This document shows, in pieces, positions 20,107 through 28,995 of a stretch of DNA of 64,000 bases. The stretch spans positions 124,001-188,000 of the forward strand of contig NZ_WKJK01000003.1 of assembly GCF_009674535.1 (NCBI RefSeq). The letters run 5' to 3'. The translations under genes were made by a program, and so were the position numbers. How positions within the stretch are numbered: the first letter of the stretch is position 1; every line of letters starts with the position of its first letter. The notes under the pieces are model-generated. The model ran no database searches. It was not told the DNA's origin and saw only the letters and a program-made list of their open reading frames with translations. The DNA comes from Duganella guangzhouensis (GTDB lineage: Bacteria; Pseudomonadota; Gammaproteobacteria; Burkholderiales; Burkholderiaceae_D).

Positions 20107-20484
20107 ATGAGCCTGGGCACCGTCACTCCCATCCTGCGCATGTTTGATGAAACACTGACGCGCGCTTTCTATGTCGACTTCCTCGGCTTCAAAGTCGACT
20201 GGGAGCACCGCTTCGAGGGCAACTTCCCTTTGTACACGCAGGTGTCGAAGGATGGCTGCCTGCTGCACCTGTCCGGCCACTTCGGCGACTGCGCGCCCGG
20301 CGCGGCGATCCGCATCGCCACTTCCGACGTCGACGCCTATCAGGCCGAACTGATCGCCAAAGAGTACAAGCACGCACGGCCTGGCGTGGCCGAAGTGCCA
20401 TGGGGCGGACGCGAAATGACCATCATCGACCCATCAGGCAACCGGCTCACGTTCTTCAACCGCGAGCCGGAAATTTCCGCTTAG
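20107..20484 (+). CDS. Glyoxalase/bleomycin-resistance superfamily protein
   Basis: A 125-residue single vicinal-oxygen-chelate domain (two beta-alpha-beta-beta-beta units). The first repeat is [18 protein letters not shown] and the second ends [15 protein letters not shown], the typical C-terminal motif. The first repeat has [14 protein letters not shown]. It could be a lyase, dioxygenase or binding protein; the small size resembles bleomycin-resistance-type dimers. GGAGA lies ahead of the start. Its 3' end overlaps aqpZ by 4 bases on the opposite strand. Confidence 0.8.
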   Translation: MSLGTVTPILRMFDETLTRAFYVDFLGFKVDWEHRFEGNFPLYTQVSKDGCLLHLSGHFGDCAPGAAIRIATSDVDAYQAELIAKEYKHARPGVAEVPWGGREMTIIDPSGNRLTFFNREPEISA

Positions 20485-21167
20485 TCCTTGCTGCCGATCA
20501 GACGATAAACCACCGCGCCCAGCAGCGCACCAACAATCGGCGCCACCCAGAACAGCCACAGCTGGCTGGTGGCCCAACCGCCAACGTACACCGCCACCGC
20601 GGTGCTGCGCGCCGGATTGACCGAAGTATTGGTGACCGGGATGCTGATCAGGTGGATCAAGGTCAGGCACAGGCCGATCGGCAGCGGCGCGAAGCCAGCC
20701 GGCGCGCGCGCATCCGTGGCGCCCAGAATCACGATCAGGAACATCATCGTCAGCACCACTTCGCATACCAGCGCGGCGGTCAGCGAGAAACCGCCTGGCG
20801 AATGTTCGCCATAGCCGTTGGAGGCGAAGCCGCCGGCCACATCGAAGCCGGCCTTGCCGCTGGCGATCAGATACAGCACGCCGCCGGCGACGATGCCGCC
20901 CAACACCTGCGCCACAATGTACGGCAGCAGTTTATTGGCCGGGAAGCGGCCGCCAGCCCACAGGCCAATCGACACCGCCGGATTCAAATGGCAGCCGGAG
21001 ATATGACCGATCGCATAGGCCATGGTCAGCACCGTCAAACCAAACGCCAGCGAGACGCCGACAAAGCCGATGCCCAGCCCCGGAAACGCCGCCGCCAGCA
21101 CCGCGCTGCCACAGCCGCCCAGCACCAGCCAAAACGTCCCGAAAAATTCCGCACCATACGATTTCAT
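20481..21167 (-). CDS. aqpZ: Aquaporin Z
   Basis: A 228-residue, six-helix water channel. Both NPA half-helix motifs are present (HLNPAVS and SVNPARS), together with the selectivity-filter arginine after the second NPA and the conserved opening [10 protein letters not shown]. Length matches AqpZ. The 5' region (21168-21281) is A+T-rich and probably holds its promoter. Confidence 0.95.
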   Translation of the reverse strand: MKSYGAEFFGTFWLVLGGCGSAVLAAAFPGLGIGFVGVSLAFGLTVLTMAYAIGHISGCHLNPAVSIGLWAGGRFPANKLLPYIVAQVLGGIVAGGVLYLIASGKAGFDVAGGFASNGYGEHSPGGFSLTAALVCEVVLTMMFLIVILGATDARAPAGFAPLPIGLCLTLIHLISIPVTNTSVNPARSTAVAVYVGGWATSQLWLFWVAPIVGALLGAVVYRLIGSKD

Positions 21168-21281
21168 TGCATTTTCCTTAAGGTTATAATTGCCAAAAGG
21201 ATAGCTTCTGATTAATTAAAAAGCAAATTTATAGATGTAACAAAAGATCCGCCCGGATGGCGCGCAAGCCTGTGCCAGCCA

Positions 21282-21614
21282 TCAGCTGTGGCCGACTTTG
21301 GAAAACACGTTCATGATCACCACGCCGGTGATAATCAGACCCATGCCGATCATCGCCGGCAGGTCCAGCTTCTGGCCGAACAGCAGCCAGCCGGCGGTGG
21401 CGATCAGGATAATGCCGACACCCGACCAGATTGCATACGCCACGCCGACCGGTATCGAGCGCAGCGTCACCGACAGAAAATAGAACGCCACCACATAACC
21501 CACCGCCACCAGCACCGATGGCCACAACCGCGTAAATCCCTCGCTCGACTTCAATGCCGAGGTGGCGATCGTTTCTGCCACGATGGCAATCGCCAGGCAT
21601 AACCATTTATTCAT
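21282..21614 (-). CDS. Small multidrug resistance (SMR) family transporter
   Basis: A 110-residue, four-helix protein of the EmrE/QacE type. The essential membrane Glu is in [12 protein letters not shown] (E14 by count) and WSGVGI in helix 3 matches the family. EmrE-like members export cationic drugs by proton exchange; Gdx members export guanidinium. Sequence around [15 protein letters not shown] points to the drug-exporter side, but this is not certain. No guanidine riboswitch was seen upstream. Confidence 0.88.
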   Translation of the reverse strand: MNKWLCLAIAIVAETIATSALKSSEGFTRLWPSVLVAVGYVVAFYFLSVTLRSIPVGVAYAIWSGVGIILIATAGWLLFGQKLDLPAMIGMGLIITGVVIMNVFSKVGHS

Positions 21615-21650
21615 CCATACTCCCTTTCTGTTCGCGGTCTAACTGAAAAC

Positions 21651-21677
21651 GCGCCAATCACCAGCAATAATTGGCGC
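21651..21677. promoter_or_regulatory. Inverted repeat between the SMR gene and the DUF4126-like gene
   Basis: GCGCCAAT (21651-21658) and ATTGGCGC (21670-21677) flank an 11-base spacer in the 79-base divergent gap. It could be an operator or a leader hairpin. Confidence 0.4.
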
Positions 21678-21693
21678 ATTTGGAGTGACCATA

Positions 21694-22164
21694 ATGAAGA
21701 TACCTAAGCTGCTCTCATCGGCCCTGATTGGCGCCGTCGCCAGCGCGCGTTCCATGACGCCGATGGCGACCATCGCCACCGCTCGCCTCGCGCATCGCCG
21801 CACCAGCGGCGAATTGTTCCTGCTCGATCGTCCCACCTTCAAATACGGCGCGCTGGCCATGGGTCTCGGTGAACTGGCCGGCGACAAGATGAAGACCGCG
21901 CCCGATCGCACCGTGTTCCTTGGCCTGCTGGCGCGCGTGATGAGCGCGGGCATCGCCGGTGCCGCGCTGGCGCCGCGTGGCCGCGAATCCGCCGGCGCGG
22001 CGGTCGCCGTCGCCACCGCCGTACCGCTGGCCTATGTGACGCTGTCGGCGCGCAAGCAGGCGATGGCCAAAATCGGCCAGACCCGCAGCGGCTTGATTGA
22101 AGACGCGCTGATCGTCGCCGCCGGCGTGGCGATTGTCGCCCTTTCCACCCGCGCACAAGACTGA
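21694..22164 (+). CDS. DUF4126-like small membrane protein
   Basis: A 156-residue protein with several Ala/Gly-rich hydrophobic helices and the segment ARSMTP near residue 18, followed by a YGALAMGLGELAGDKM region (51-66) typical of DUF4126-like proteins. The ATG at 21694 is preferred over GTG 21685 because GGAG (21682-21685) then lies 8 bases upstream. Function unknown. It is divergent from the SMR pump. Confidence 0.65.
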   Translation: MKIPKLLSSALIGAVASARSMTPMATIATARLAHRRTSGELFLLDRPTFKYGALAMGLGELAGDKMKTAPDRTVFLGLLARVMSAGIAGAALAPRGRESAGAAVAVATAVPLAYVTLSARKQAMAKIGQTRSGLIEDALIVAAGVAIVALSTRAQD

Positions 22165-22206
22165 GGCGGTGCTATTCTATGACATTCCCTTATTCCCGGA
22201 GTGTCA

Positions 22207-23241
22207 ATGAAGCTGTCAGCAGTCTTTGCCGCCTTGGCGCTGTTATGCGCCGCTCCATCCCATGCCGATCAACTGCGATTCGAATTCGATTTTGAGACGG
22301 CGAAGACCGTCAGCACCGCTATCAGCAGCGGCAATTTCGACCAGGCCGCCGCGCTATGCGAGCAGTCCGACGGCAAGGCGATGATACGCAAGATGCAGCT
22401 CAAGGATTGCGATGGCCTGACCCAGTGGCTGAAAAAACTGCGCAACAGCCAGAAGGTCGTACGCGCTGCAACCACGGTCGCCGCCGAATTATCCCAGCCA
22501 GGCTATGGGCGCTATGCGCCGCTGGCGGCCGAGGTGCGGCGACAGATCAAAGAATATGTGCCCACCGATTTCGGTGCCAACATCAGGGTACATTTCATCT
22601 TCGGCAGCACCTCCGGCGGCTTCGCCTTTGACGATGTGCGGGACGATGTTTACGTCGACTTGCTGTACAGCGAAGCCGCCAGCACCCAGGAGCTGGCCGA
22701 AATGGTCGCCCATGAACTGTTCCACGCAGTGCAGTTCCACGTCATGCGTGCTGAAAACCTGCCTCGCCAGCGTGGCGCAGCCGCCAGCACCGGCCCGGTA
22801 TGGCTGAACCACCTGCTGGTGCATCTGGAGCAGGAGGGCACGGCCGAACTGTTCACGCATCCGCTGGCCGAGCGCCCGGTCACGCCCTACTCCAACCGGC
22901 GCTACCTGGGCATCGCCCGCAATGCCAACCGCATCGGCGATGTGGTAACCATGTTTGAAACCCTGGGCTGGCGCATGCGCCTCGCGCCGCCGGACAATGA
23001 GGACGCCTACGATCGCATCTACGGTCTGATGTTCACCACCGACTTCGACGAAACCGCCTACGACCTTGGCTGGCTGATGGCCACCACCATCATCAAGCAC
23101 GATGGCAAGGCGGCCATCTTCGAGATGCTGAAGCAGCCGCCCAAAAACTTCGTGCTGCGCTATCAGGCGCTGGCCAAGAATGACGACAAACTTCCCGTCT
23201 TCAGCGCCGACTTCCTCAAGGAAGTCGAAGCGCTTCAGTAA
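22207..23241 (+). CDS. Exported HExxH protein, predicted Zn-dependent peptidase
   Basis: A 344-residue protein with a cleavable signal peptide (MKLSAVFAALALLCAAPSHA). The zincin motif HELFH starts at H169 and is followed by EGTAEL (E210-L215), whose Glu is at the distance expected for the third zinc ligand of a gluzincin (EGxA type, like DUF5700 peptidases). No catalytic role has been shown. The start at 22207 is chosen from GGAG at 22198-22201; a GTG at 22201 is also in frame. The 3' end overlaps the GH92 gene by 7 bases on the other strand. Confidence 0.65.
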   Translation: MKLSAVFAALALLCAAPSHADQLRFEFDFETAKTVSTAISSGNFDQAAALCEQSDGKAMIRKMQLKDCDGLTQWLKKLRNSQKVVRAATTVAAELSQPGYGRYAPLAAEVRRQIKEYVPTDFGANIRVHFIFGSTSGGFAFDDVRDDVYVDLLYSEAASTQELAEMVAHELFHAVQFHVMRAENLPRQRGAAASTGPVWLNHLLVHLEQEGTAELFTHPLAERPVTPYSNRRYLGIARNANRIGDVVTMFETLGWRMRLAPPDNEDAYDRIYGLMFTTDFDETAYDLGWLMATTIIKHDGKAAIFEMLKQPPKNFVLRYQALAKNDDKLPVFSADFLKEVEALQ

Positions 23242-25553
23242 GCAGTCTGCGTGTACGGCCGCGCGCTGGTGGCCTTGCCCCAGTCCTTGTTCGGCTGCGC
23301 CGACATGGTGAATACCAGCTCGCCGCCGGCCGTAATCTGATCGTGACGCAGGAAGGTCTGCGCCAACGGCTTGCCGTTCAGCGTGACGCCGGCCACGTAG
23401 ATGTTCTCCTTGCTCAGCCCCAGCGCGCGGATGGTGAAGCGTTTGCCGTTGGGCAGATTCAGCTCCGCCTTATCCAGGAACGGCCGGCCGATCACGTACT
23501 CATTGCTGCCCGGCGCCACCGGATAAAAGCCCAGCGCCGTAAACGCCAGCCAGGCCGACATCTGCCCCAGATCGTCATTACCCGACAAGCCAGCCGGCGT
23601 GGTGTCGTACTGCGACGCCACCACCTGCGTCAGACGCGCCTGCGTTTTCCACGGCGCGCCGGCATAGTTATACAGATAGGCCACATGGTGCGACGGCTCA
23701 TTGCCATGCGCATAGTGGCCGATCAGGCCCGAGATGTCTTCCATGTGTGCGTACACATTCTCGTCCACCTTGGCGTCGAACACCTGGTCGATCTTGTCCT
23801 GCAGCGCGCGGTCGCCGCCCAGCATCTTGATCAAGCCCGCGTTATCGTGCGGCATATACCAGGAATACTGCCACGCGCTGCCTTCGGTATAGTCGCTGCC
23901 GAAGTTGGACAGCACCGGATTGAACGGCTCGCGGAACTGGCCGTCCGATTTGCGCGCGCGCAGGAAGCCGGTCTTGACGTCGAACGAGTTGCGATAATTC
24001 TGCGCCCGTTTGTAATAGCGCGCGGCGATGTCCTTTTTGCCCATCTTCTCCGCCATGCGGGCGATGGTCCAGTCGTCAAACGCATACTCCACTGTCTTGG
24101 ACGCCGCCTCCGGCTCCAGATCGATCGGTACATAGCCCAGCTTCATGTAGTACTGCAGGCCACCGTAAGGGCCATATTCGGCGCTGGCCGTCATCGCCTT
24201 CAGCGCCTCTTCGGCGTCGAAGCCTTTCAGCCCTTTCATGTAAGCGTCCGCGATCACCGGCACCGCGTGATAGCCGATCATGCACCAGGTCTCCAGGCCA
24301 TGGAACTGCCACACCGGCAGAATGCCGTAGGGGCTGGCCTGCTGCGACGCGATCAGCGAGCGCACGAAATCGACGTTGCGTTGTTCCGGCTGGATCAGTG
24401 TCAGCAAGGGATGCAGCGCGCGGTAGGTGTCCCACAGCGAGAACGTGGAGTGATAACGGAAGCCGCTGGCCTGATGCACCTCGTTGTCCGGCCCGCGATA
24501 GCGGCCATCGCGATCCATGTACAGGCTAGGCGCCAGCATGCTGTGGTACAGCGCCGTGTAAGTCATCTTGCGCATCTCCGGTGCGGCCTCGATGGCGACC
24601 GCGCCCAGCGCCTCGTTCCACGCGGCCGATGCCTTGGCACGTTCGGCGTCGAAGTCCCAGCCCGGCATCTCGGCCAGATTGGCGATCGCGCCTTCTTCGC
24701 TGACGCCGGAAATCGCCACCTTCACCTGCAGCTGGCCATCCGACGGCACGCCGAATTCCAACGCGCCAACCAGCGCCTTGCCCTCCACCTGTGCCTTGTC
24801 GCCCGGACCACTACCCGGTCCCGCAAAGCCCTTGTACTCGACATCGCGCTCCATATTGCGCAGCGAGCGCACCGTCAGCGGATGGGAAAACTGGATCGCG
24901 AAATACAGCTGACGGCCGGCGGCCCAGCCACGCGTCTCGCGCATGCCGGTAATCAGCGTGTTATCGCGCACACGCAGGCGTGACCACAGATTCTTGGCCG
25001 CGTAATCGTAGATGCTGCTGCGCAGATCCAGCATCACCTTGGCCTCGGCGCCCTTGGCATAACGATAGCGGTGCAGGCCCACGCGCTCACTCGCGGTCAG
25101 CTCCACATCCACCTCATTGTCGGACAGCCGCACCGCGTAATAGCCCGGCTCCGCGCGTTCCTCCTTGTGGCTGAAGCGCGAGCGATAGCCGCTGAACGGC
25201 CGCTCCGGATACCCCGGCTCCCATTTGGTCTCGCCGCTATAAGGCATCAGCAGCACGTCGCCCAGGTCCGAGTGGCCGGAACCGGAGAAGTGCGTGTGCG
25301 AGAAGCCGAGGATGCTGTCATCGTCATAGCGATAGCCGGACGCCCACGGATAACTCTGGCGGAACGGCCGCACCTGCGTGTCTGGGCTCAGTTGCACCAT
25401 GCCGAACGGCCGGGTGGCGCCGGGGAAGGTATGACCATCGCCACCGGTGCCGATGAAGACATCGACCGCCGCCGCCGGCGAGGTCTGGGCGATGGCGATC
25501 GCCGGAAGTGCCAGGACCAGCGCCAACGCGCCGGCTGGAAGATATTTGGACAT
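23235..25553 (-). CDS. GH92 family alpha-mannosidase
   Basis: A 772-residue exported enzyme with a signal peptide (cleaved after AIAQ, about residue 23). It has the GH92 opening (VDVFIGTGGDGHTFPGATRP, 31-50, and PFGMVQLSPDT), SGYRYDDDSILGFSHTHFSG, and near the C-terminus NDDLGQMSAW and ALGFYPVAPGS. GH92 enzymes are Ca-dependent inverting exo-alpha-mannosidases acting on mannans or N-glycans; substrate linkage cannot be read. The upstream same-strand gene, 96 bases away, is a MurR/RpiR-type regulator that probably controls it. Confidence 0.93.
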   Translation of the reverse strand: MSKYLPAGALALVLALPAIAIAQTSPAAAVDVFIGTGGDGHTFPGATRPFGMVQLSPDTQVRPFRQSYPWASGYRYDDDSILGFSHTHFSGSGHSDLGDVLLMPYSGETKWEPGYPERPFSGYRSRFSHKEERAEPGYYAVRLSDNEVDVELTASERVGLHRYRYAKGAEAKVMLDLRSSIYDYAAKNLWSRLRVRDNTLITGMRETRGWAAGRQLYFAIQFSHPLTVRSLRNMERDVEYKGFAGPGSGPGDKAQVEGKALVGALEFGVPSDGQLQVKVAISGVSEEGAIANLAEMPGWDFDAERAKASAAWNEALGAVAIEAAPEMRKMTYTALYHSMLAPSLYMDRDGRYRGPDNEVHQASGFRYHSTFSLWDTYRALHPLLTLIQPEQRNVDFVRSLIASQQASPYGILPVWQFHGLETWCMIGYHAVPVIADAYMKGLKGFDAEEALKAMTASAEYGPYGGLQYYMKLGYVPIDLEPEAASKTVEYAFDDWTIARMAEKMGKKDIAARYYKRAQNYRNSFDVKTGFLRARKSDGQFREPFNPVLSNFGSDYTEGSAWQYSWYMPHDNAGLIKMLGGDRALQDKIDQVFDAKVDENVYAHMEDISGLIGHYAHGNEPSHHVAYLYNYAGAPWKTQARLTQVVASQYDTTPAGLSGNDDLGQMSAWLAFTALGFYPVAPGSNEYVIGRPFLDKAELNLPNGKRFTIRALGLSKENIYVAGVTLNGKPLAQTFLRHDQITAGGELVFTMSAQPNKDWGKATSARPYTQTAY

Positions 25554-25631
25554 GCGACCCCGCTACAAAAGACGATCCGACTTTATAGCGCGGGAGCGGA
25601 CCACGGTCAAATGCGGCCGCGGTATATGGGG

Positions 25632-25659
25632 CGATGTTTAGTAAATACGCTAAACATCG
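25632..25659. promoter_or_regulatory. Inverted repeat between the RpiR-type regulator and GH92 genes
   Basis: CGATGTTTAG (25632-25641) and CTAAACATCG (25650-25659) form a 10-bp stem with an 8-base A/T loop. It overlaps the stop codon of the regulator and sits about 80 bases upstream of the mannosidase start. No T run follows, so an operator or processing hairpin is more likely than a terminator. Confidence 0.55.
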
Positions 25660-26543
25660 TCGCACACCATGTACTCGCCGGTCATCTCGGTCAGGAGCTC
25701 GGCCTTCATCACGTTGCCCTGCTTGGACACCATCAGTTGCGTGATCAGCGCCTCCATCACCGCCACCGCCGCCACGTTGCTGCTGGCCAGCACCACGTGG
25801 GCACTGCTGGCATACAGCACGTGATCAGACAGTTCCACCATCGGTGCCGACGGTGTATCGGTGATCGCCACTACAGTCGCCTTTTTGTCGGCGGCGTACT
25901 GGGCCAGCCGCATCACGCCCGACGAATAGCGCGGCAGCGAAAAGGCGATCAGCACATCGCCGCGCCGGATATGCAGCAAGCGCGCAGCCGCCGTTTCGGT
26001 ACCGCCCGGACCCGCCAGATCGACCACATGTTCGCAGAACGGCTGCAGATGGCGCGCCAGCATGAACGCCAGGCTGGACGACATGCCCATGCCCAGCACA
26101 TACACGGTACGGGCAGCGCTGATCGTGCGTGCCACCTGCTCCAGTGCGCGCTGCGACAGCGAGCCATGGGTGGCGGCGACATTGGCGCGCGCGTACTCCA
26201 GGCTGGTCTGGCCGGCGGAACTGGTGGCGCCACGCGCCAGTGAGTTGCGCAGTTTTTCCACCGGCTGGATCGCGCTGTGCAGGGTTTCCGCCAGCGCGCT
26301 GCGCATCGCGCCGTAGCTGGCGAAGCCGATGTCGCGCGCGAAGCGGCTGATGGTCGCGGTTGAGACTTTGCAGCCCTCCGCCATTTCCTCGATCTTCAGC
26401 GCGGTGCCGCGCATTGGGTTGCGTATTAAATAATCCGCGATATTACGATGGGAGGCCGAACCCTCTGCCCTCACGCCGGCCAATAACTGCCCGAGCGCCG
26501 ATTGGCCGAAGGCGACATCCGCTGGAACCGCTTCACCTGTCAT
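25650..26543 (-). CDS. MurR/RpiR family transcriptional regulator
   Basis: A 297-residue regulator with an N-terminal helix-turn-helix (VSTATISRFARDIGFASYGAMRSAL) and a C-terminal SIS phosphosugar-binding domain (VYVLGMGMSSSLAFMLA, then FSLPRYSSGVM). These proteins sense sugar phosphates. The start at 26543 (MTGEAVPAD) is preferred to the frame opening at 26594 because the extra residues do not fit the family N-terminus. Its gene precedes GH92 on the same strand, suggesting control of mannose or mannosyl-compound use. Confidence 0.85.
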   Translation of the reverse strand: MTGEAVPADVAFGQSALGQLLAGVRAEGSASHRNIADYLIRNPMRGTALKIEEMAEGCKVSTATISRFARDIGFASYGAMRSALAETLHSAIQPVEKLRNSLARGATSSAGQTSLEYARANVAATHGSLSQRALEQVARTISAARTVYVLGMGMSSSLAFMLARHLQPFCEHVVDLAGPGGTETAAARLLHIRRGDVLIAFSLPRYSSGVMRLAQYAADKKATVVAITDTPSAPMVELSDHVLYASSAHVVLASSNVAAVAVMEALITQLMVSKQGNVMKAELLTEMTGEYMVCDDV

Positions 26544-26664
26544 GCTTAACTCAAATTTACACGAAAAGCGCAAGCATACGTGCATTTCAAGCAACTGTGC
26601 ACTTAGTATTTACCCGTAAATGGCCGCCATATCAATGTGAACCCAACACCAACAGGAGTACACA

Positions 26665-26979
26665 ATGAGCATTTCCATCAGCGGCAGCAGTAGCGTCAGC
26701 AGCACCGGCAGCCAGGGTCAGATCGAACGTCTGCAGGCCAGCATCAAGAACCTGCAAAAGCAGGCGCAATCACTGCAAAAGCAATTGCGCGAGTCCACCG
26801 ACACCGACGAGCAGAAAATTCTGACCAAGGAGATCATGGACATTCAGCGTCAAATCCAGATGCAGGAACAGCAGATCGCCAATATTCAGCAGCAGGAACA
26901 GCAGAAGCAGGAAGCCCGCGACAAAATCAACGGTACTTCGACCAGCGGCAGCACGGTCAACGATACCAAGGCCTCGTAA
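26665..26979 (+). CDS. FlxA-like coiled-coil protein
   Basis: A 104-residue protein with a Ser/Gly-rich start, a long Gln-rich coiled coil (about 18-90; IERLQASIKNLQKQAQSLQKQ) and a Ser/Thr-rich tail. This is the pattern of FlxA-like proteins, one of which is a flagellar-regulon gene in E. coli. Function here is unknown. AGGAG lies 7 bases before the ATG. The 3' end overlaps the cyanophycinase gene tail to tail by 23 bases. Confidence 0.75.
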   Translation: MSISISGSSSVSSTGSQGQIERLQASIKNLQKQAQSLQKQLRESTDTDEQKILTKEIMDIQRQIQMQEQQIANIQQQEQQKQEARDKINGTSTSGSTVNDTKAS

Positions 26980-28177
26980 TGTGCAGCGGGCGCACGTCCA
27001 TCCGCAAATTGAGGATGGTGTAAGCGTCCGCCACCGCCGACTCATAACCCACACTCTCGGCGTCGCGCGTCAGCTTGAATTCAAAGCCCAGGTCCTCGCG
27101 CGGATCGCCGGGGGCCGCAGTGGCGATGCCGATCGCCTCCTTGCGGGCATTGTGGATCAGCTTTTCCATCATCACCAACACCGTGTTGTGGCCGAGGATA
27201 TCGGCCGAATACACCTGCTCGTCCGTATCCGGATTGGCCGGGTCCAGCTTGCCGTTTACCTTGTCGGCGGCCGGCGTGTATTCGTGACTCAGCAGGTTGT
27301 AGCGGTCGCCGCGATCCAGATAGCTGATGCGGACGTTGGACAAATTGAAGTCCTTCTCGCTGGCGTTGCGGGTGGCGCGGCTCACATCCAGCAGCAGCGC
27401 GCCCTGGTAGCCGATCACCTCGACATCGCGCTTGCCGTTGATGATGATGGCGGTGTTTTCATCGATGCCCAAGCCCTGCTTGTAGCCTTTTTTCAGCATC
27501 GCCGGCAGCATGCGGGCAAAGCGGCCGCGCGCCAGCAGATGCTGATCGACGAACAGGTCGGTGCCGACGAAGCCCAGGCCCGGCGCCAGTTCCTTGCCAT
27601 CGTTGACGCCGACGCTCAACGTGCCCAGCACGGTGTCGGCCTCGTAATACATGGTGCTGCTCATGATGGCCGCGCCGGCGCTGGTACCGCCGATCACGCC
27701 ACCCTTTTGGTAGACATCCCAGATCGCCTGCAGCACGGCGGTGCGTTTGCCGTCCGGGCGCACCAGCGCCTTGGTGATCAGTCCCTGGTCGCCCCCGGTG
27801 AAGTAAACGCCGCCGGCTTCGCGTATCGATTTGGCCAGCGTTTCGTCTTCGGCATCCTTCTGGTAGTCGCGGTCCTTGAAGCGTACCGCCACCGGCACCA
27901 CGAAGGCGGAAGCGCCATATTTGTTCAGCGTGGCGGCCAGGTTGGCGCCGGAACGGGCCGGGTTGCCGGCCGCGCTGGGCATGACGGCGATGCGCGCGCC
28001 CGGACCGCCCGCCAGCTGCACCAAGCGTTGCCAGACCACGGCATTATCGGGGCGCAGCGCGCCGCCGGCGATCAGCAGGTTGCCCTGCGGCGGTGCTTCG
28101 GCGGCGGTGGATATCTGCATGGACAACGCTACCAGCGATACACACAACACGCGCATCGCTTTCATCAAACTCGTCAT
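26957..28177 (-). CDS. Exported cyanophycinase family peptidase (S51)
   Basis: A 406-residue protein with a signal peptide (about 1-25). The nucleophile elbow GGTSAGAA and the GGDQGLITK and GVYFTGGDQ segments mark it as a serine peptidase of family S51. Cyanophycinases release beta-Asp-Arg dipeptides from the storage polymer cyanophycin; secreted forms feed on external polymer. It lies 40 bases downstream of the DauR/YheO-like regulator on the same strand. Divergent from these are RidA, an M19-like dipeptidase and an amidohydrolase, which could complete breakdown to amino acids. The start at 28177 fits the signal peptide; a frame to 28303 does not. No cyanophycin synthetase is in the window. 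Confidence 0.87.
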   Translation of the reverse strand: MTSLMKAMRVLCVSLVALSMQISTAAEAPPQGNLLIAGGALRPDNAVVWQRLVQLAGGPGARIAVMPSAAGNPARSGANLAATLNKYGASAFVVPVAVRFKDRDYQKDAEDETLAKSIREAGGVYFTGGDQGLITKALVRPDGKRTAVLQAIWDVYQKGGVIGGTSAGAAIMSSTMYYEADTVLGTLSVGVNDGKELAPGLGFVGTDLFVDQHLLARGRFARMLPAMLKKGYKQGLGIDENTAIIINGKRDVEVIGYQGALLLDVSRATRNASEKDFNLSNVRISYLDRGDRYNLLSHEYTPAADKVNGKLDPANPDTDEQVYSADILGHNTVLVMMEKLIHNARKEAIGIATAAPGDPREDLGFEFKLTRDAESVGYESAVADAYTILNLRMDVRPLHITRPWYR

Positions 28178-28217
28178 ACGGTCTTCCCTGGTTGGTGTGA
28201 GGCGGCGCCGCGCCGGC

Positions 28218-28910
28218 TTATTCACGCCGGCGCAGCTGATCCATGTAATTATAAATCGTGAAGCGCGATACCCGCAGCGCGGCAGCCGCCCGCTCCACGC
28301 CACCCTTGACGATGAACAGGCCGCGCCGCTGCATCGCGCCCACCGCCTGGATCTTTTCCTCGCGCGTCAGCTTGTCGGCCGAACCGCCCGGCCCTACCGC
28401 CTGGCTGATAATCTCCTGCATCAGCGTATCCATCTGCCCTTCCGGCGGCGGTGCTTCCGGCGCCGCCGCTTGCTGCACGATGGGCTTGAGCATCCGCGTC
28501 AGCCAGCCTTGCGCCATCTGGAAGCCCGTCAGATCGGCGTTCAGGCACAGGGTGGCGAACGGTTCGCCACCAGCGTCGCGGAAAATGGCCGACGCGGAAC
28601 GCAGCTCGCGGCCATCCGCCGTCACTGTCACGTAATCCTCCACCAGGCTATGCACCGCGCCATCCGGCGATTTGATGCGGGTGGCGGCGGCAAAGCCCTT
28701 GTCGTTCTGCGGCCCGGCCAGCACCGAGCTGCCGACTGTGCGGCCCGAAATATGACCGTTGGCGATGGCGATCACCGAGTTTTCGGGCTTGCTCACATCG
28801 TGCAGCACCACTTCCAGATGTGGTCCGGCCATCGAGGCCAGCATCGGCACGATGGGTTTGAGCGCGTTGATAACGGCCGCGCGCTCGGCGGCCAATGAAA
28901 CAGCTTTCAT
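28218..28910 (-). CDS. DauR/YheO-like PAS and helix-turn-helix regulator
   Basis: A 230-residue regulator with an N-terminal YheO-type PAS-like sensor domain (about 15-125, including GPHLEVVLHDVSKPENSVIA) and a C-terminal DauR-type helix-turn-helix (about 180-228; VERAAAALRVSRFTIYNYMDQL). Characterised relatives respond to D-arginine or other amino-acid signals. It is divergent from RidA with a 15-base palindrome in between, and co-directional with cyanophycinase, so it probably controls the whole peptide-use cluster. Confidence 0.83.
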   Translation of the reverse strand: MKAVSLAAERAAVINALKPIVPMLASMAGPHLEVVLHDVSKPENSVIAIANGHISGRTVGSSVLAGPQNDKGFAAATRIKSPDGAVHSLVEDYVTVTADGRELRSASAIFRDAGGEPFATLCLNADLTGFQMAQGWLTRMLKPIVQQAAAPEAPPPEGQMDTLMQEIISQAVGPGGSADKLTREEKIQAVGAMQRRGLFIVKGGVERAAAALRVSRFTIYNYMDQLRRRE

Positions 28911-28956
28911 CGGTTTGAAACATTTTGTTGATCCATGCGTTTATTTTCCCACCTTT

Positions 28957-28971
28957 TAAACAAATTGTTTA
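28957..28971. promoter_or_regulatory. Palindromic operator candidate in the regulator-RidA gap
   Basis: TAAACAA-A-TTGTTTA is a perfect 7-base palindrome around one central base. A looser version, GAAACATTTTGTTGA, lies at about 28917-28931 near the regulator's start. A -10-like TATACT (28970-28975) overlaps the right end, so a bound protein would block RidA transcription. GAAAGGAG (28980-28987) is the RidA ribosome-binding site. Confidence 0.6.
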
Positions 28972-28995
28972 TACTTTTCGCGAAAGGAGAATCTC

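Noticed and set aside
21600..21690. Guanidine riboswitch upstream of the SMR transporter
   Set aside because: Only one simple hairpin is present and its loop does not show the ACGR motif of guanidine-II.
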